Assembly: GCF_000619885.1 (NCBI RefSeq)
Contig: NZ_KK211039.1
Location: 1 to 64,000, forward strand
DNA from: Balneatrix alpica DSM 16621
GTDB lineage: Bacteria; Pseudomonadota; Gammaproteobacteria; Pseudomonadales; Balneatricaceae
DNA: 64,000 bases
Reading direction: 5' to 3'
Made by a program: the position numbers and the translations under genes. Position 1 is the stretch's first letter, and each line of letters begins with the position of its first letter. This document shows, in pieces, positions 25,753 through 33,968 of the stretch. A model generated the notes under the pieces. It did no database searches. It saw nothing but the letters and a program-made list of their open reading frames with translations, and was not told the origin of the DNA.

Positions 25753-26595
25753 TCAGGGTAATAGACTGGGATAAAGATGTTGAAGCAGGAGAATCGCTCC
25801 CCCTGCTAAGACCAGGGCGGGGCCAAAGGCAAAGGCCTGGCCAGCGGCCAGTTTGCCGAGAACGCGTAGAACTCCAGCATAAAATAGGCCGGTTACCGAG
25901 GCGGCCAGCAGTAGCCAGGGTAACGTCCAGGGGCCGGTCCAGGCGCCTAGTGCCGCCAGTAGTTTGAAGTCGCCATAGCCAAAACCCTCTTTGCCAGTGG
26001 CGAGTTTAAAGAGCCAGTAGAGACTCCACAGGCTGAGATAACCCAGCGTTGCGCCCCAGACAGCATCCGCTAACGGCTGGTAGGCGGTCAGGCTGGTGCT
26101 GAGTAAACCGGCCCAGAGTAACGGGAGGGTGAGAATATCCGGCAGCAGTTGATGTTCGGCGTCAATCCAAAACAAGATCCATAACATGCTGGCAGCGAGG
26201 ATTAGGCACAGGCTTAACCAGTTTGCACCTAGCTGTAGCCAAATCAGTCCCCAAAGTAGGGCGGTGCCGAGTTCGACCAGAGGATAACGCCAGCTAATGG
26301 CTCCTTGGCAATGCTGGCAGCGCCCTCTGAGCAAGATAAAACTGATTAGAGGAAGATTATGCCACCAGGCCAGAGGCGTCTGGCAGTGCGGACAATGGGA
26401 GGCTGGCCAGCACAGATTAAAGCGAGGCGCTGGTTCATTGGGCATATCAAGGTAGAGTTGGCATTCTTGCCGCCATTGCTGTTGTAGCCAACGAGGCAGA
26501 CGGTAGATCACCACATTAAAAAAACTACCAAACATTAGGCCAAAAAGGGCAATCAGTGCCGGGCCCCAAACAGGGTCGGTTAAAGCTTGCTGCAT
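25753..26595 (-). CDS. pilD: Type IV prepilin leader peptidase/N-methylase
   Basis: Polytopic inner-membrane aspartic protease of 280 residues that cleaves prepilins before the N-terminal Phe and methylates it. The N-terminal domain has the two CxxC zinc pairs (CPHCQ, CQHC). The catalytic aspartates sit in FWIDAEHQLLPD and in GFGYGDFKLLAALGAW. The substrate-like FGSFFNVVIYRLPRW motif opens the protein. It starts 2 bp after pilC and matures the PilA encoded at 29765, and probably also type II secretion pseudopilins if present. Confidence 0.96.
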   Translation of the reverse strand: MQQALTDPVWGPALIALFGLMFGSFFNVVIYRLPRWLQQQWRQECQLYLDMPNEPAPRFNLCWPASHCPHCQTPLAWWHNLPLISFILLRGRCQHCQGAISWRYPLVELGTALLWGLIWLQLGANWLSLCLILAASMLWILFWIDAEHQLLPDILTLPLLWAGLLSTSLTAYQPLADAVWGATLGYLSLWSLYWLFKLATGKEGFGYGDFKLLAALGAWTGPWTLPWLLLAASVTGLFYAGVLRVLGKLAAGQAFAFGPALVLAGGAILLLQHLYPSLLP

Positions 26596-26597
26596 TG

Positions 26598-27833
26598 TTA
26601 AACAACCGAGCCGAGTTGGAAAATAGGGAGATACATAGCAATAATCAGCCCGCCCACCAATACCCCTATCACCGCCATAATCATCGGCTCAAGCAGGGAT
26701 GTCAGAGAGTCGATAGCATTATCAACCTCGGCTTCATAATAGATGGCCAGTTTATCCAGCATGATTTCCAGGGAACCTGCTTCTTCGCCGATACCAATCA
26801 TTTGAATCACCATTGGCGGCAGAATACCAGTCATTTGCAGGGAAAGGCGTAGGCTTTGTCCTCCGGCAACAGCGCGCTTGGCCTGTAACAGCGCTTTCTC
26901 ATAGTAGGCATTATTGGTGGCGCCAGCAGAGGAAGTCAGGGCTTCGATCATTGGTACCCCTGAGGCATAGGTGGTATGCAGAGTACGGGAAAAGCGAGCA
27001 ATACAGGCGTTATGCAGAATTTTACCGATAACAGGTAAGCTGAGAGTCTTACGTTGTACTTGATGGCGAAATTGCACATTGATACGCATTGCCCGACGGA
27101 ATAGAAAAACTCCCCCACCGGCAGCTAATAGCACTGCCCACCACCAGTCTTGCACCACTTCGGATAAGCCTAATACCATTTGGGTAAAAGCAGGCAGGTC
27201 GGCTCCAAAACCTTTGAACATGGCTTCAAATTGAGGTACGACTTTTACTAATAAAATGCCAGTTACAATAATGGCTACAACCACAACTGCGGCGGGATAG
27301 GTCATGGCCTTTTTAATTTTGCCTTTTAACAGTTCGGTCTTTTCCTTATAGCTGGCAATACGATCCAGCATAATATCCAGGGTACCGGACTGCTCACCCA
27401 CCATAACCAGCTGGCAGAATAGTGGATCAAAATACTGCGGATGCTTACGCATCGCGGAAGAGATTAGATTGCCCCCCGCTACCTCCGCACGGAGTTGACG
27501 TAGTAGCTGCTTCATTTGATCTTTTTGGCTAGTGCCGGCTACGAGGTCGAAGGCCTGGACGATGGGCACCCCAGCTTGCATCATGGTGGCCAATTGCCGG
27601 GTAAATACCGCCAGATCCATTGGGGTGATCTTTTTGCTTTTTTCACTAAAAAGACCGATTTCCACCTTTTTGCGGACTGAGCGAATTTTAATCCGCTGTT
27701 GGCTGAGTTGCTCTTTGGCGGCTTCAAGGGAGGCGGCTTCAATCTCGCCGCTGACCTTTTCCCCCTGGTGATCTACCCCTGACCAGCGAAAAACCGGTTT
27801 GGTTTTGACTTTGACCTCAGCCGCCTTCGCCAT
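26598..27833 (-). CDS. pilC: Type IV pilus inner-membrane platform protein
   Basis: Platform protein of 411 residues with two GspF-type domains of about 120 residues each (MDLAVFTRQLATMMQAGVP and CIARFSRTLHTTYASGVPM are the repeated family signatures). Three main transmembrane helices are visible, the last close to the C-terminus (IMAVIGVLVGGLIIAMYLPI). It connects the PilB motor to the growing pilus. The gene follows pilB by 6 bp. Confidence 0.96.
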   Translation of the reverse strand: MAKAAEVKVKTKPVFRWSGVDHQGEKVSGEIEAASLEAAKEQLSQQRIKIRSVRKKVEIGLFSEKSKKITPMDLAVFTRQLATMMQAGVPIVQAFDLVAGTSQKDQMKQLLRQLRAEVAGGNLISSAMRKHPQYFDPLFCQLVMVGEQSGTLDIMLDRIASYKEKTELLKGKIKKAMTYPAAVVVVAIIVTGILLVKVVPQFEAMFKGFGADLPAFTQMVLGLSEVVQDWWWAVLLAAGGGVFLFRRAMRINVQFRHQVQRKTLSLPVIGKILHNACIARFSRTLHTTYASGVPMIEALTSSAGATNNAYYEKALLQAKRAVAGGQSLRLSLQMTGILPPMVIQMIGIGEEAGSLEIMLDKLAIYYEAEVDNAIDSLTSLLEPMIMAVIGVLVGGLIIAMYLPIFQLGSVV

Positions 27834-27839
27834 GGCCTA

Positions 27840-29561
27840 TTACTCCTTGATGACTCGGTTGAGTTCTTCCAGGCTGATTAAGCCTGCCAATACTTTACGG
27901 ATACCGGATTGGCGCAAGTCAGACATGCCTTCTTTGATTGCAGTGCGGGCAATATCCAGCGCATTACCATTACGCATAATCACCTCCTGAATGGCAGGGG
28001 TGACCTTAAGCACTTCATAGATACCTACCCGACCTTTATAACCCTGATGGCAGCGGGTGCAGCCAACTGCTTTAAAGAGTTTGGCGCTCTGGATTTGCTC
28101 TGGTTTAAAACCGGCTTCTTGTAGGACTTGGGCGGGTACCTCAACGCTTTCCTTGCAGTGTGAGCACAGACGGCGGGCCAGGCGCTGGGCGATAATCAAG
28201 CTGGCAGAGGTAGCAATATTGTAAGCCGGTACCCCCATATTGGCTAAACGGGTCAGGGTTTCCGGTGCACTATTGGTGTGCAGGGTAGAGAGTACCAAGT
28301 GACCAGTTTGCGCGGCTTTGACTGCGATTTCGGCGGTTTCCAGGTCGCGAATCTCCCCTACCATGACAACATCGGGGTCTTGGCGTAAGAACGAACGCAG
28401 TGCCTCGGCAAAGGTTAGGCCGACTTTACTGCTGATATGGACCTGATTGACCCCTTCCAGGTTGATTTCCACCGGATCTTCAGCGGTAGAAATATTACGC
28501 TCTGGCGTATTGAGGATATTCAGGCCGGTATACAGGCTCACGGTTTTACCGCTGCCCGTTGGGCCGGTAACCAGAATCATGCCCTGAGGTTGGCTTAGGG
28601 CATCCATATACAAGGCTTTCTGCTCTGGCTCATAGCCAAGAGCGTCTATACCCAGCTGAGCACTGCTGGGGTCGAGAATACGCAGTACTACTTTTTCCCC
28701 CCAAAGGGTAGGAAGGGTGTTGACGCGGAAGTCGATAGCACGGGTACGGGATATTTTGAGTTTAATACGGCCATCTTGGGGAATGCGCCGCTCAGAGATA
28801 TCCATATGGGACATGACTTTAAGGCGGGCGGCAATCCGGTTAGAGAGGGAGGCGGGAGGGCGACTCACCTCGTGCAGGACGCCATCAGTGCGACAGCGCA
28901 CCCGATAGATGCGCTCATAGGGCTCAAAGTGGATATCCGAAGAACCGCGTTTGATTGCATCAAGCAGGATTTTATTGACGAACTTGACCACAGGGGCGTC
29001 GTCGGTGCCCATATTCGTCAGGTCAAGGGCTTGTAGCTGGCCGCCCCCATCTTCGGCAACTTCGACATTGGCCAGTTCTGCATCATCAAAACCTGCAAGA
29101 GCCTCGCCGGTAGAGTCAAACAGGGTTTCGATGGTGCGGGTCAGTTTACCCGCCTCGACCAAGACCGGCTCCACCTGCATATTGGTAGAGAATTTAAATT
29201 CGCTGATGGCCTGATTTTGCGTGGGGTCACAGACGGCAATAAACAGCTTTTTGCCGCGTTTAAAAATCGGGATGGCAAAGTGTTTGTTAATAACTTTGTC
29301 TTTAACCAGATCGACTGGCCAAAGGTCTTTGTCCATCTTGTCGAGATCAAGTAAAGGCATGCTAAAAGCACGGGAGATGGCCTCCGCTAGGGCACGCTCA
29401 TCCACCCCAAGTTGTTCAACCAGGTAAAGGGGCAGGGGCTGTTGCTGCTGATTGGCATTACGCGTGGCTTCCTTAGCCTGGGCCTCGGTAATCAGGCCTG
29501 CTTTTACCAGTTGCCCCACCAGTCCCACCGGTTGGAAGGGGATCCCCATCATTCCCTGCAT
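27840..29561 (-). CDS. pilB: Type IV pilus assembly ATPase
   Basis: Hexameric extension ATPase of 573 residues. The N-terminal MshEN-like domain is followed by the GspE core: Walker A GPTGSGKTVSLYTGL, Asp box, Walker B DPDVVMVGEIRD, and His box TGHLVLSTLHTNSA. A zinc-binding tetracysteine is visible as CSHCKES and CTRCHQG. ATG at 29561 has GAGGT six bases upstream; an in-frame TTG twelve bases earlier coincides with that ribosome-binding site and is rejected. First gene of pilBCD-coaE-yacG and divergent from pilA. Confidence 0.96.
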   Translation of the reverse strand: MQGMMGIPFQPVGLVGQLVKAGLITEAQAKEATRNANQQQQPLPLYLVEQLGVDERALAEAISRAFSMPLLDLDKMDKDLWPVDLVKDKVINKHFAIPIFKRGKKLFIAVCDPTQNQAISEFKFSTNMQVEPVLVEAGKLTRTIETLFDSTGEALAGFDDAELANVEVAEDGGGQLQALDLTNMGTDDAPVVKFVNKILLDAIKRGSSDIHFEPYERIYRVRCRTDGVLHEVSRPPASLSNRIAARLKVMSHMDISERRIPQDGRIKLKISRTRAIDFRVNTLPTLWGEKVVLRILDPSSAQLGIDALGYEPEQKALYMDALSQPQGMILVTGPTGSGKTVSLYTGLNILNTPERNISTAEDPVEINLEGVNQVHISSKVGLTFAEALRSFLRQDPDVVMVGEIRDLETAEIAVKAAQTGHLVLSTLHTNSAPETLTRLANMGVPAYNIATSASLIIAQRLARRLCSHCKESVEVPAQVLQEAGFKPEQIQSAKLFKAVGCTRCHQGYKGRVGIYEVLKVTPAIQEVIMRNGNALDIARTAIKEGMSDLRQSGIRKVLAGLISLEELNRVIKE

Positions 29562-29764
29562 CTGTGACCTCAAATTGCCTACCGGAGCTGTTCCGGACGT
29601 GCCAAAGAGTTAAGTAAAGCGGCATATTTGCACATGAGTGTATCTAGACTCTTGAATAGTCACAAATATTTGCTACATCATAGACATACCGGATGGGGTT
29701 ACTGGCATCAGCCGGTGGCTTTTTGACTCAAGGACAAGTTCCATAACAGATAGGAGAATCGGCC

Positions 29765-30217
29765 ATGCCTATGGCTCAATCCAAACAACAGGGCTTTACC
29801 CTAATTGAACTGATGATTGTGGTAGCAATTATCGGTATCTTGGCAGCTATCGCGATACCTCAGTACCAGGACTATACAGCGAAATCTCAAACGGCTACAG
29901 GGTTAGCAGATATAGCAGGTGCTAAAACTGCGTATGAACAGGCAGTAAATGACGGGCAGGCAGCAGCTTTCTATACACTTGATAATATGGGCTTGGTAAG
30001 CCCCACAACACGCTGCTCCGCTATTGCAGTTGCGGCTCCTGCTGCTGGGGGTGGTGCGGCTCCTGCACTAACTTGTACACTGGCAGGTAATCCTGCTATT
30101 TTGGCTGCTGTAGTTAACTTGAACCGTGCTGCAAACGGTACTTGGACTTGTACAATTACTGCTCGTCCGGCAGGATGGAAGAATGCGTTTCTGCCTCAGG
30201 GCTGTACCGCTCCTTAA
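29765..30217 (+). CDS. pilA: Type IVa major pilin
   Basis: Prepilin of 150 residues with a short charged leader ending in Gly10, followed by [20 protein letters not shown], so the mature protein begins with methyl-Phe and keeps Glu5. After the N-terminal alpha helix the domain contains four cysteines (RCSAI, TCTLAG, TCTITA, GCTAP), enough for two disulphides including the C-terminal D-loop. An alanine/glycine-rich insert ([10 protein letters not shown]) sits between the first two. ATG at 29765 follows AGGAG. It is divergent from pilB with a strong terminator downstream. Variable sequence in the body is normal for pilins. Confidence 0.94.
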   Translation: MPMAQSKQQGFTLIELMIVVAIIGILAAIAIPQYQDYTAKSQTATGLADIAGAKTAYEQAVNDGQAAAFYTLDNMGLVSPTTRCSAIAVAAPAAGGGAAPALTCTLAGNPAILAAVVNLNRAANGTWTCTITARPAGWKNAFLPQGCTAP

Positions 30218-30231
30218 GCTTTTTAGTGCCG

Positions 30232-30260
30232 AAAAAAAGCCGGGATGCCCCGGCTTTTTT
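30232..30260 (+). terminator. Terminator after pilA
   Basis: A seven-base stem, AGCCGGG/CCCGGCT, is flanked by A7 before and T6 after. It ends 14 bp before the start codon of the PHP-domain gene, so little read-through is expected. Confidence 0.93.
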
Positions 30261-30274
30261 ATTATTGATTCCTT

Positions 30275-31072
30275 ATGTTTGACTACCACCTCCACACCAC
30301 CGAATCCGATGGTGTTTTGACCCCTTCACAATTGCTGGCTGAATTACAGGCTCAGCAGATTGAGTCCTTTTTTATTACGGATCACGATCATGTTTGTTTG
30401 TGGGATGGTATCACCGCTGCGGGGGTGGAGCTTTCCTGCGTGTGGTCGAATCAATTAATCCACGTTGTAGGTTTAAATTTATCACTGGATCAACAGGCGC
30501 CGATTTATCAGCACTGCCAGGGTATAGCTCTGCAGCGGCAGTTACGGGGTGAAAAAATTGCCGAGCGTTTGCATAAAAAGGGCTTTTCCGGCGCCTTGCA
30601 AGGTGCGTTGGTCTATGCCGATGGCGGTATGCTGTGTCGTCCTCATTTCGCTCGCTGGATGGTTGAGCAGGGGCATGTAAAGGATATTGCTCAGGCGTTT
30701 AAGAAATATCTTGGTCCAGGCAAAGTGGGGGATATAAAGGCAGAGTGGCCACATTTGACCCATGCAGTGGACGTGATTAACGCCTCGGGTGGCGTGGCAG
30801 TACTGGCGCACCCTAAGCAATACCGCATGAGTAATACTAAGCTAAAAATGTTGATGAAGGACTTTAAAGCTGCAGGTGGGCAGGCGGTGGAGGTATGCAA
30901 TGGTCTGCAATCGAGTGAAGAGGTAGCTTATTTAAGTCAGCTGACGCTGCAGTTGGAGTTGTTGGCCTCTGCTGGGAGTGACTTCCATGGTCCAGCTACT
31001 CCTTACCATCAGGTAGGACGTTTTACGGCCTTGCCCCAAGAGTTAACTCCAGTTCACACACTATGGCGGTAG
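30275..31072 (+). CDS. rnm: PHP-domain 5'-3' exoribonuclease (RNase AM, YciV/TrpH)
   Basis: Metal-dependent PHP phosphoesterase of 265 residues. PHP motifs run in order: DYHLHTTESDG at the N-terminus, ITDHDHV, RPHFARWMV, VLAHPKQYRMS and SAGSDFHGP near the C-terminus. E. coli RNase AM trims the 5' ends of rRNAs and degrades pAp or short oligonucleotides. The next gene is yciO, the same order as in E. coli, which strengthens the call. ATG at 30275 starts just after the pilA terminator without a strong Shine-Dalgarno. Confidence 0.92.
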   Translation: MFDYHLHTTESDGVLTPSQLLAELQAQQIESFFITDHDHVCLWDGITAAGVELSCVWSNQLIHVVGLNLSLDQQAPIYQHCQGIALQRQLRGEKIAERLHKKGFSGALQGALVYADGGMLCRPHFARWMVEQGHVKDIAQAFKKYLGPGKVGDIKAEWPHLTHAVDVINASGGVAVLAHPKQYRMSNTKLKMLMKDFKAAGGQAVEVCNGLQSSEEVAYLSQLTLQLELLASAGSDFHGPATPYHQVGRFTALPQELTPVHTLWR

Positions 31073-31170
31073 CCGTACGACTTGGGTGAGTGTTCTATTC
31101 TCGACTGCACTTGCTAAGTATCTGATTGTGCTATGCTTTCCCTAACCACCAGGCTGAAAGGTAGCCTTTT

Positions 31171-31794
31171 ATGAGCCAGTTCTTTCAAATACACCCTGAA
31201 ACACCGCAAAAGCGCTTGATTAAGCAGGCAGTTGAGATTTTGCAGCAAGGGGGCGTGATTGCCTATCCCACGGATTCAGCCTATGCCTTGGGTTGCCATA
31301 TGGGTGATAAGCAGGCACTAGAGCGGATTAAACAATTACGGCGTTTAGATGATAGACATAACTTCACCCTGATGTGCCGTGACCTGTCTGAGTTATCGAC
31401 TTACGCCAAGGTAGATAATCAGGCTTATCGCTTACTGAAAGCCCATACTCCTGGCGCCTATACCTTTATTCTCAATGCTACCCGTGAAGTTCCTAAGCGT
31501 TTGTTGCATCCAAAAAGGCGTACTATCGGTATTCGGGTGCCGGATAATCCGATTGCTTTAGCACTGCTAGAGGAGCTGGGGGAGCCGCTGATGAGTGTCT
31601 CCCTGATTTTACCGGGTGATGAGCAGCCAATGACCGATCCCTATGAGATTCGAGCAACATTGGAGCACCAGTTGGATCTGATCATAGACGGTGGTTATTG
31701 TGGTTTGGAAGCGACAACCGTGGTGGCATTAACCGATGAAGTGCCGGAGGTAATGAGAGTGGGCGCTGGGGACCCTACCCACTTCCAATCTTAA
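31171..31794 (+). CDS. yciO: YciO, Sua5/YrdC-family threonylcarbamoyl-AMP synthase-like protein
   Basis: A 207-residue YrdC-fold protein of the YciO subgroup (GGVIAYPTDSAYALGCHMGD, KQLRRLDDRHNFTLMCRDL, RTIGIRVPDNPIALALLEELG). Related Sua5/TsaC make threonylcarbamoyl-adenylate for t6A in tRNA; YciO is a paralogue whose own role is less settled. It follows the RNase AM gene as in enteric bacteria. ATG at 31171 follows AAAGGTAGCC. Confidence 0.92.
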   Translation: MSQFFQIHPETPQKRLIKQAVEILQQGGVIAYPTDSAYALGCHMGDKQALERIKQLRRLDDRHNFTLMCRDLSELSTYAKVDNQAYRLLKAHTPGAYTFILNATREVPKRLLHPKRRTIGIRVPDNPIALALLEELGEPLMSVSLILPGDEQPMTDPYEIRATLEHQLDLIIDGGYCGLEATTVVALTDEVPEVMRVGAGDPTHFQS

Positions 31795-31840
31795 AGTTGT
31801 TTATCTCTTTGGGGTGAGGGCAGCGCCAGGGCGCTAGAGG

Positions 31841-32338
31841 TTAGAGCTCATTACAAAGCTGGCGAAATTGTTCACTGAGGTAGACGGATGCCTTGGGTAA
31901 AGGGGCGGCTTGGAAAGGGTGTTGGGCCAAACCTGCCTCCAGTAGTGGCAGCATATGCTGATCTTCTTTCTCGATATGATGCTTTTGTGCGCTGATCCAG
32001 CTACTCACGGCTTGGCGTAACTGTGGCCAGGGTAATAAGTTGCCTTGTTCTGCTTGAGCGAGCTGCTCACGGAGATGGTCGGTGTGCTCTTGTAGTTGAA
32101 GGTGCTCTACGAGCAGGTGCTGGTGCATCTCGTTAAGGTGAGGTAGGTGTTGGCTCAAATGGCTAAGTAGTTGGTCTTCAATAGGGTGATGATATTGCTC
32201 TGCATAATCTTCAATAAATAGCAGTACTTCATTAATCAGGGCGAGTTCCGGTGCCTCTTGATTAAGGTGGTGTTGAAGATGAGTCAGTACCTGGCTGAGG
32301 TAGTGGTGATCCTGTTGCAGTTTATGGATTAAATTCAT
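31841..32338 (-). CDS. Hemerythrin-like (HHE) domain protein
   Basis: Four-helix-bundle protein of 165 residues unusually rich in His and Gln. Metal-ligand candidates are spread through HH near residue 12, YHHPIEDQLL, EHLQLQEHTDH and HHIEKEDQHMLP, as expected for a di-iron hemerythrin/HHE protein that senses or buffers O2 or NO. It stands alone, convergent with yciO. The specific ligand cannot be read from sequence. Confidence 0.85.
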   Translation of the reverse strand: MNLIHKLQQDHHYLSQVLTHLQHHLNQEAPELALINEVLLFIEDYAEQYHHPIEDQLLSHLSQHLPHLNEMHQHLLVEHLQLQEHTDHLREQLAQAEQGNLLPWPQLRQAVSSWISAQKHHIEKEDQHMLPLLEAGLAQHPFQAAPLPKASVYLSEQFRQLCNEL

Positions 32339-32607
32339 ACTGACCTCTCAATATGGCCCAGCCAGGAGGGATGAGCAGATAAAGGTAGGAAGTCCTTCTA
32401 ATTTGTCATCCTGTGGTACTGGTGCTAGTTGATATGGCGTTAGCAAAAGAGTTTTTACTATAGGCTGGCAAAGTTGTGAGGCTGCTGATGTAGGTCAACT
32501 TAAACCGTCCTCCAGCTTGGTAAGAAGCAGCCGATAAGGGTGGGTTTTGAGGGGGGTAGCGAAGTTTTGGCTATACTGCAGGCAAACCTGAGTGCTGAGG
32601 AATAGGC

Positions 32608-33138
32608 ATGGATATAAATTTGTCACCGCTGGCGAGTTTGGAGGATATCCGCGAAGCTATTCGCCGTTGTACGGCGGAAGACATCATCTGCTGTCATGCC
32701 GAGGCAGTGTTTCAGGAGGCGAAGCGCGCGTTACAGAAGTCGGGTAAGCCAGATGTGACCTTACAGCTCATTGATTATGATGGTTATGCCATACGTCAGG
32801 CCTCTAGCCGGCGACGAGGGGAAGAGGCCAAGCCCAAGCTGGCCGAGCAGCTTACCCGTCAGCAGATGGCTGTGTTATCAGCACTGGAGAAGGTGTTGCA
32901 GCATTGCCGTCGCCACAATATTGCTTTAGTGGGATTTAGTGATTCATTAGTTGCTTTGCCAGCTCACTTGTTGGAGCAAAATCCACAAGCGGTGCACTCC
33001 ATGTCAGCACTGGAGGTGAATGTGCATGGCGCATACCGCGGGGTGGATTGGGAGCATTTGGATGAGCCGGTCGGGCAAATATCCTCAACTGGCCTCGAGG
33101 ATGAATATATTGAACCTGATTTACAGCACGAAGGTTAA
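32608..33138 (+). CDS. Conserved-looking protein of unknown function (176 aa)
   Basis: I do not recognise the family. The protein is soluble and mixed alpha/beta. It has a Cys-Cys-His cluster early (EDIICCHAEAVFQEAKRAL), a basic RRRGEEAKPK segment in the middle and an acidic C-terminus (EDEYIEPDLQHEG). ATG at 32608 follows GAGGAATAGGC, and a TATACT sits about 35 bp upstream, so it looks like a real single-gene transcript. No catalytic motif is apparent. Confidence 0.7.
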   Translation: MDINLSPLASLEDIREAIRRCTAEDIICCHAEAVFQEAKRALQKSGKPDVTLQLIDYDGYAIRQASSRRRGEEAKPKLAEQLTRQQMAVLSALEKVLQHCRRHNIALVGFSDSLVALPAHLLEQNPQAVHSMSALEVNVHGAYRGVDWEHLDEPVGQISSTGLEDEYIEPDLQHEG

Positions 33139-33460
33139 GAGTGAATCGCTTTAAGCGTGTGAGTCTAAGCTAGGTATGAGCATAACAAGCGACTTGGATT
33201 CAAATGGATTCTGACGTTTTGATCTGTGTGGGCTGCTTAGAGCATGAGTTTGAAAGTACGCAAGCATGCTGGCGTACGCCGATAGGGTTTGAATGGTGGT
33301 AGATACTGACTTGGATAAAAGGCGGGCAAAAAAATAGGGCAGGCGATCCACGCCTACCCCCAAACCTGTGAAGACAGGCCCGCAATTGTAGTTGCGAGCC
33401 AGCGCGTAAACTATCACAGAAGCGACGATTTTTTCAAATTTTTTACGGGCGTTGATAATT
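33139..33460. other. Intergenic region without a recognised gene
   Basis: This 322-bp stretch holds a 105-codon open frame on the minus strand with no ribosome-binding site and no family-like features, which I do not accept as a gene. The only notable structure is a 22-bp near-perfect palindrome at 33256-33277. Confidence 0.6.
33256..33277. repeat. 22-bp near-perfect palindrome
   Basis: GTACGC and GCGTAC arms enclose AGCATGCT, itself a perfect palindrome, with one mismatched pair. It could be a dimeric-regulator site or a cruciform-prone element; no neighbouring regulator gene points to an owner. Confidence 0.6.
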
Positions 33461-33667
33461 TTAATCATTTGCTCGAGGTTGAACTAAGCGGCGCAACTGA
33501 TTGTGGCTAGGGAAACTATCGAGTTTGATGGCCTGATTTTGGCCCACCCAGTTAACTTGATACGCCCGCGGGTGGCGCTCCTCTCCTTGATAACAACCTG
33601 CTATTTCAAACTGCTGTCCATCAACAGCAAGGATGGCGATGGTACGGGTGTGTTCTTGTTGATTCAT
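33461..33667 (-). CDS. Small protein of unknown function (68 aa)
   Basis: A short frame with an excellent ribosome-binding site: AGGAG, six bases, then ATG. The product is soluble and has no signal peptide or obvious motif; HTRTIAILAVDGQQFEIAG and YQVNWVGQNQAIKLDSF look like beta strands. I do not recognise it. The isolated position makes its role unclear, but start signals and composition support a real gene. Confidence 0.6.
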   Translation of the reverse strand: MNQQEHTRTIAILAVDGQQFEIAGCYQGEERHPRAYQVNWVGQNQAIKLDSFPSHNQLRRLVQPRAND

Positions 33668-33968
33668 GGCTGTCTCCTGATCGCTTATTATCCTGGGCTC
33701 ATTGAGCTTGGTAGTTGTTATGGTTAATTGGATAGGTGGCAGTGAACCGGATCAGCCTCTGGTACAGGTGTTCCTGTGGGATGGAGGCATCCAACCAGCC
33801 ACTTAAGCCTAGCCTAGTGGCTTGGGGTGACAAGGCTATGACAAGGGTTAATTTTGTCTAAAAAGTAATCAGGCTGGGCGGTGGTGTGCTCAGTTAAAGG
33901 GTCTGGCTTGTGCCTACCGGGCTTCAACCCCTAGAATCAACATTCAATGCCAGCTGCAAGGGTGCTCC
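33668..33968. other. Intergenic region upstream of ycaO
   Basis: No gene is seen in these 301 bp. A hairpin with seven-base arms, AGCCACT/AGTGGCT, lies at 33797-33822 without a T-run. I recognise no riboswitch or small RNA here. Confidence 0.5.

Noticed and set aside
29562-29764. Sigma-54 promoter for pilA
   Set aside because: GG and GC dinucleotides occur (GGCATATTTGC and TGGCATCAGCCGGTGGC), but their spacing is 7 and 12 instead of the required 10.
33151-33468. 105-codon minus-strand frame between the 68-aa gene and the 176-aa gene
   Set aside because: It starts inside the stop region of the upstream gene with no Shine-Dalgarno, its composition looks random, and it covers an intergenic palindrome.
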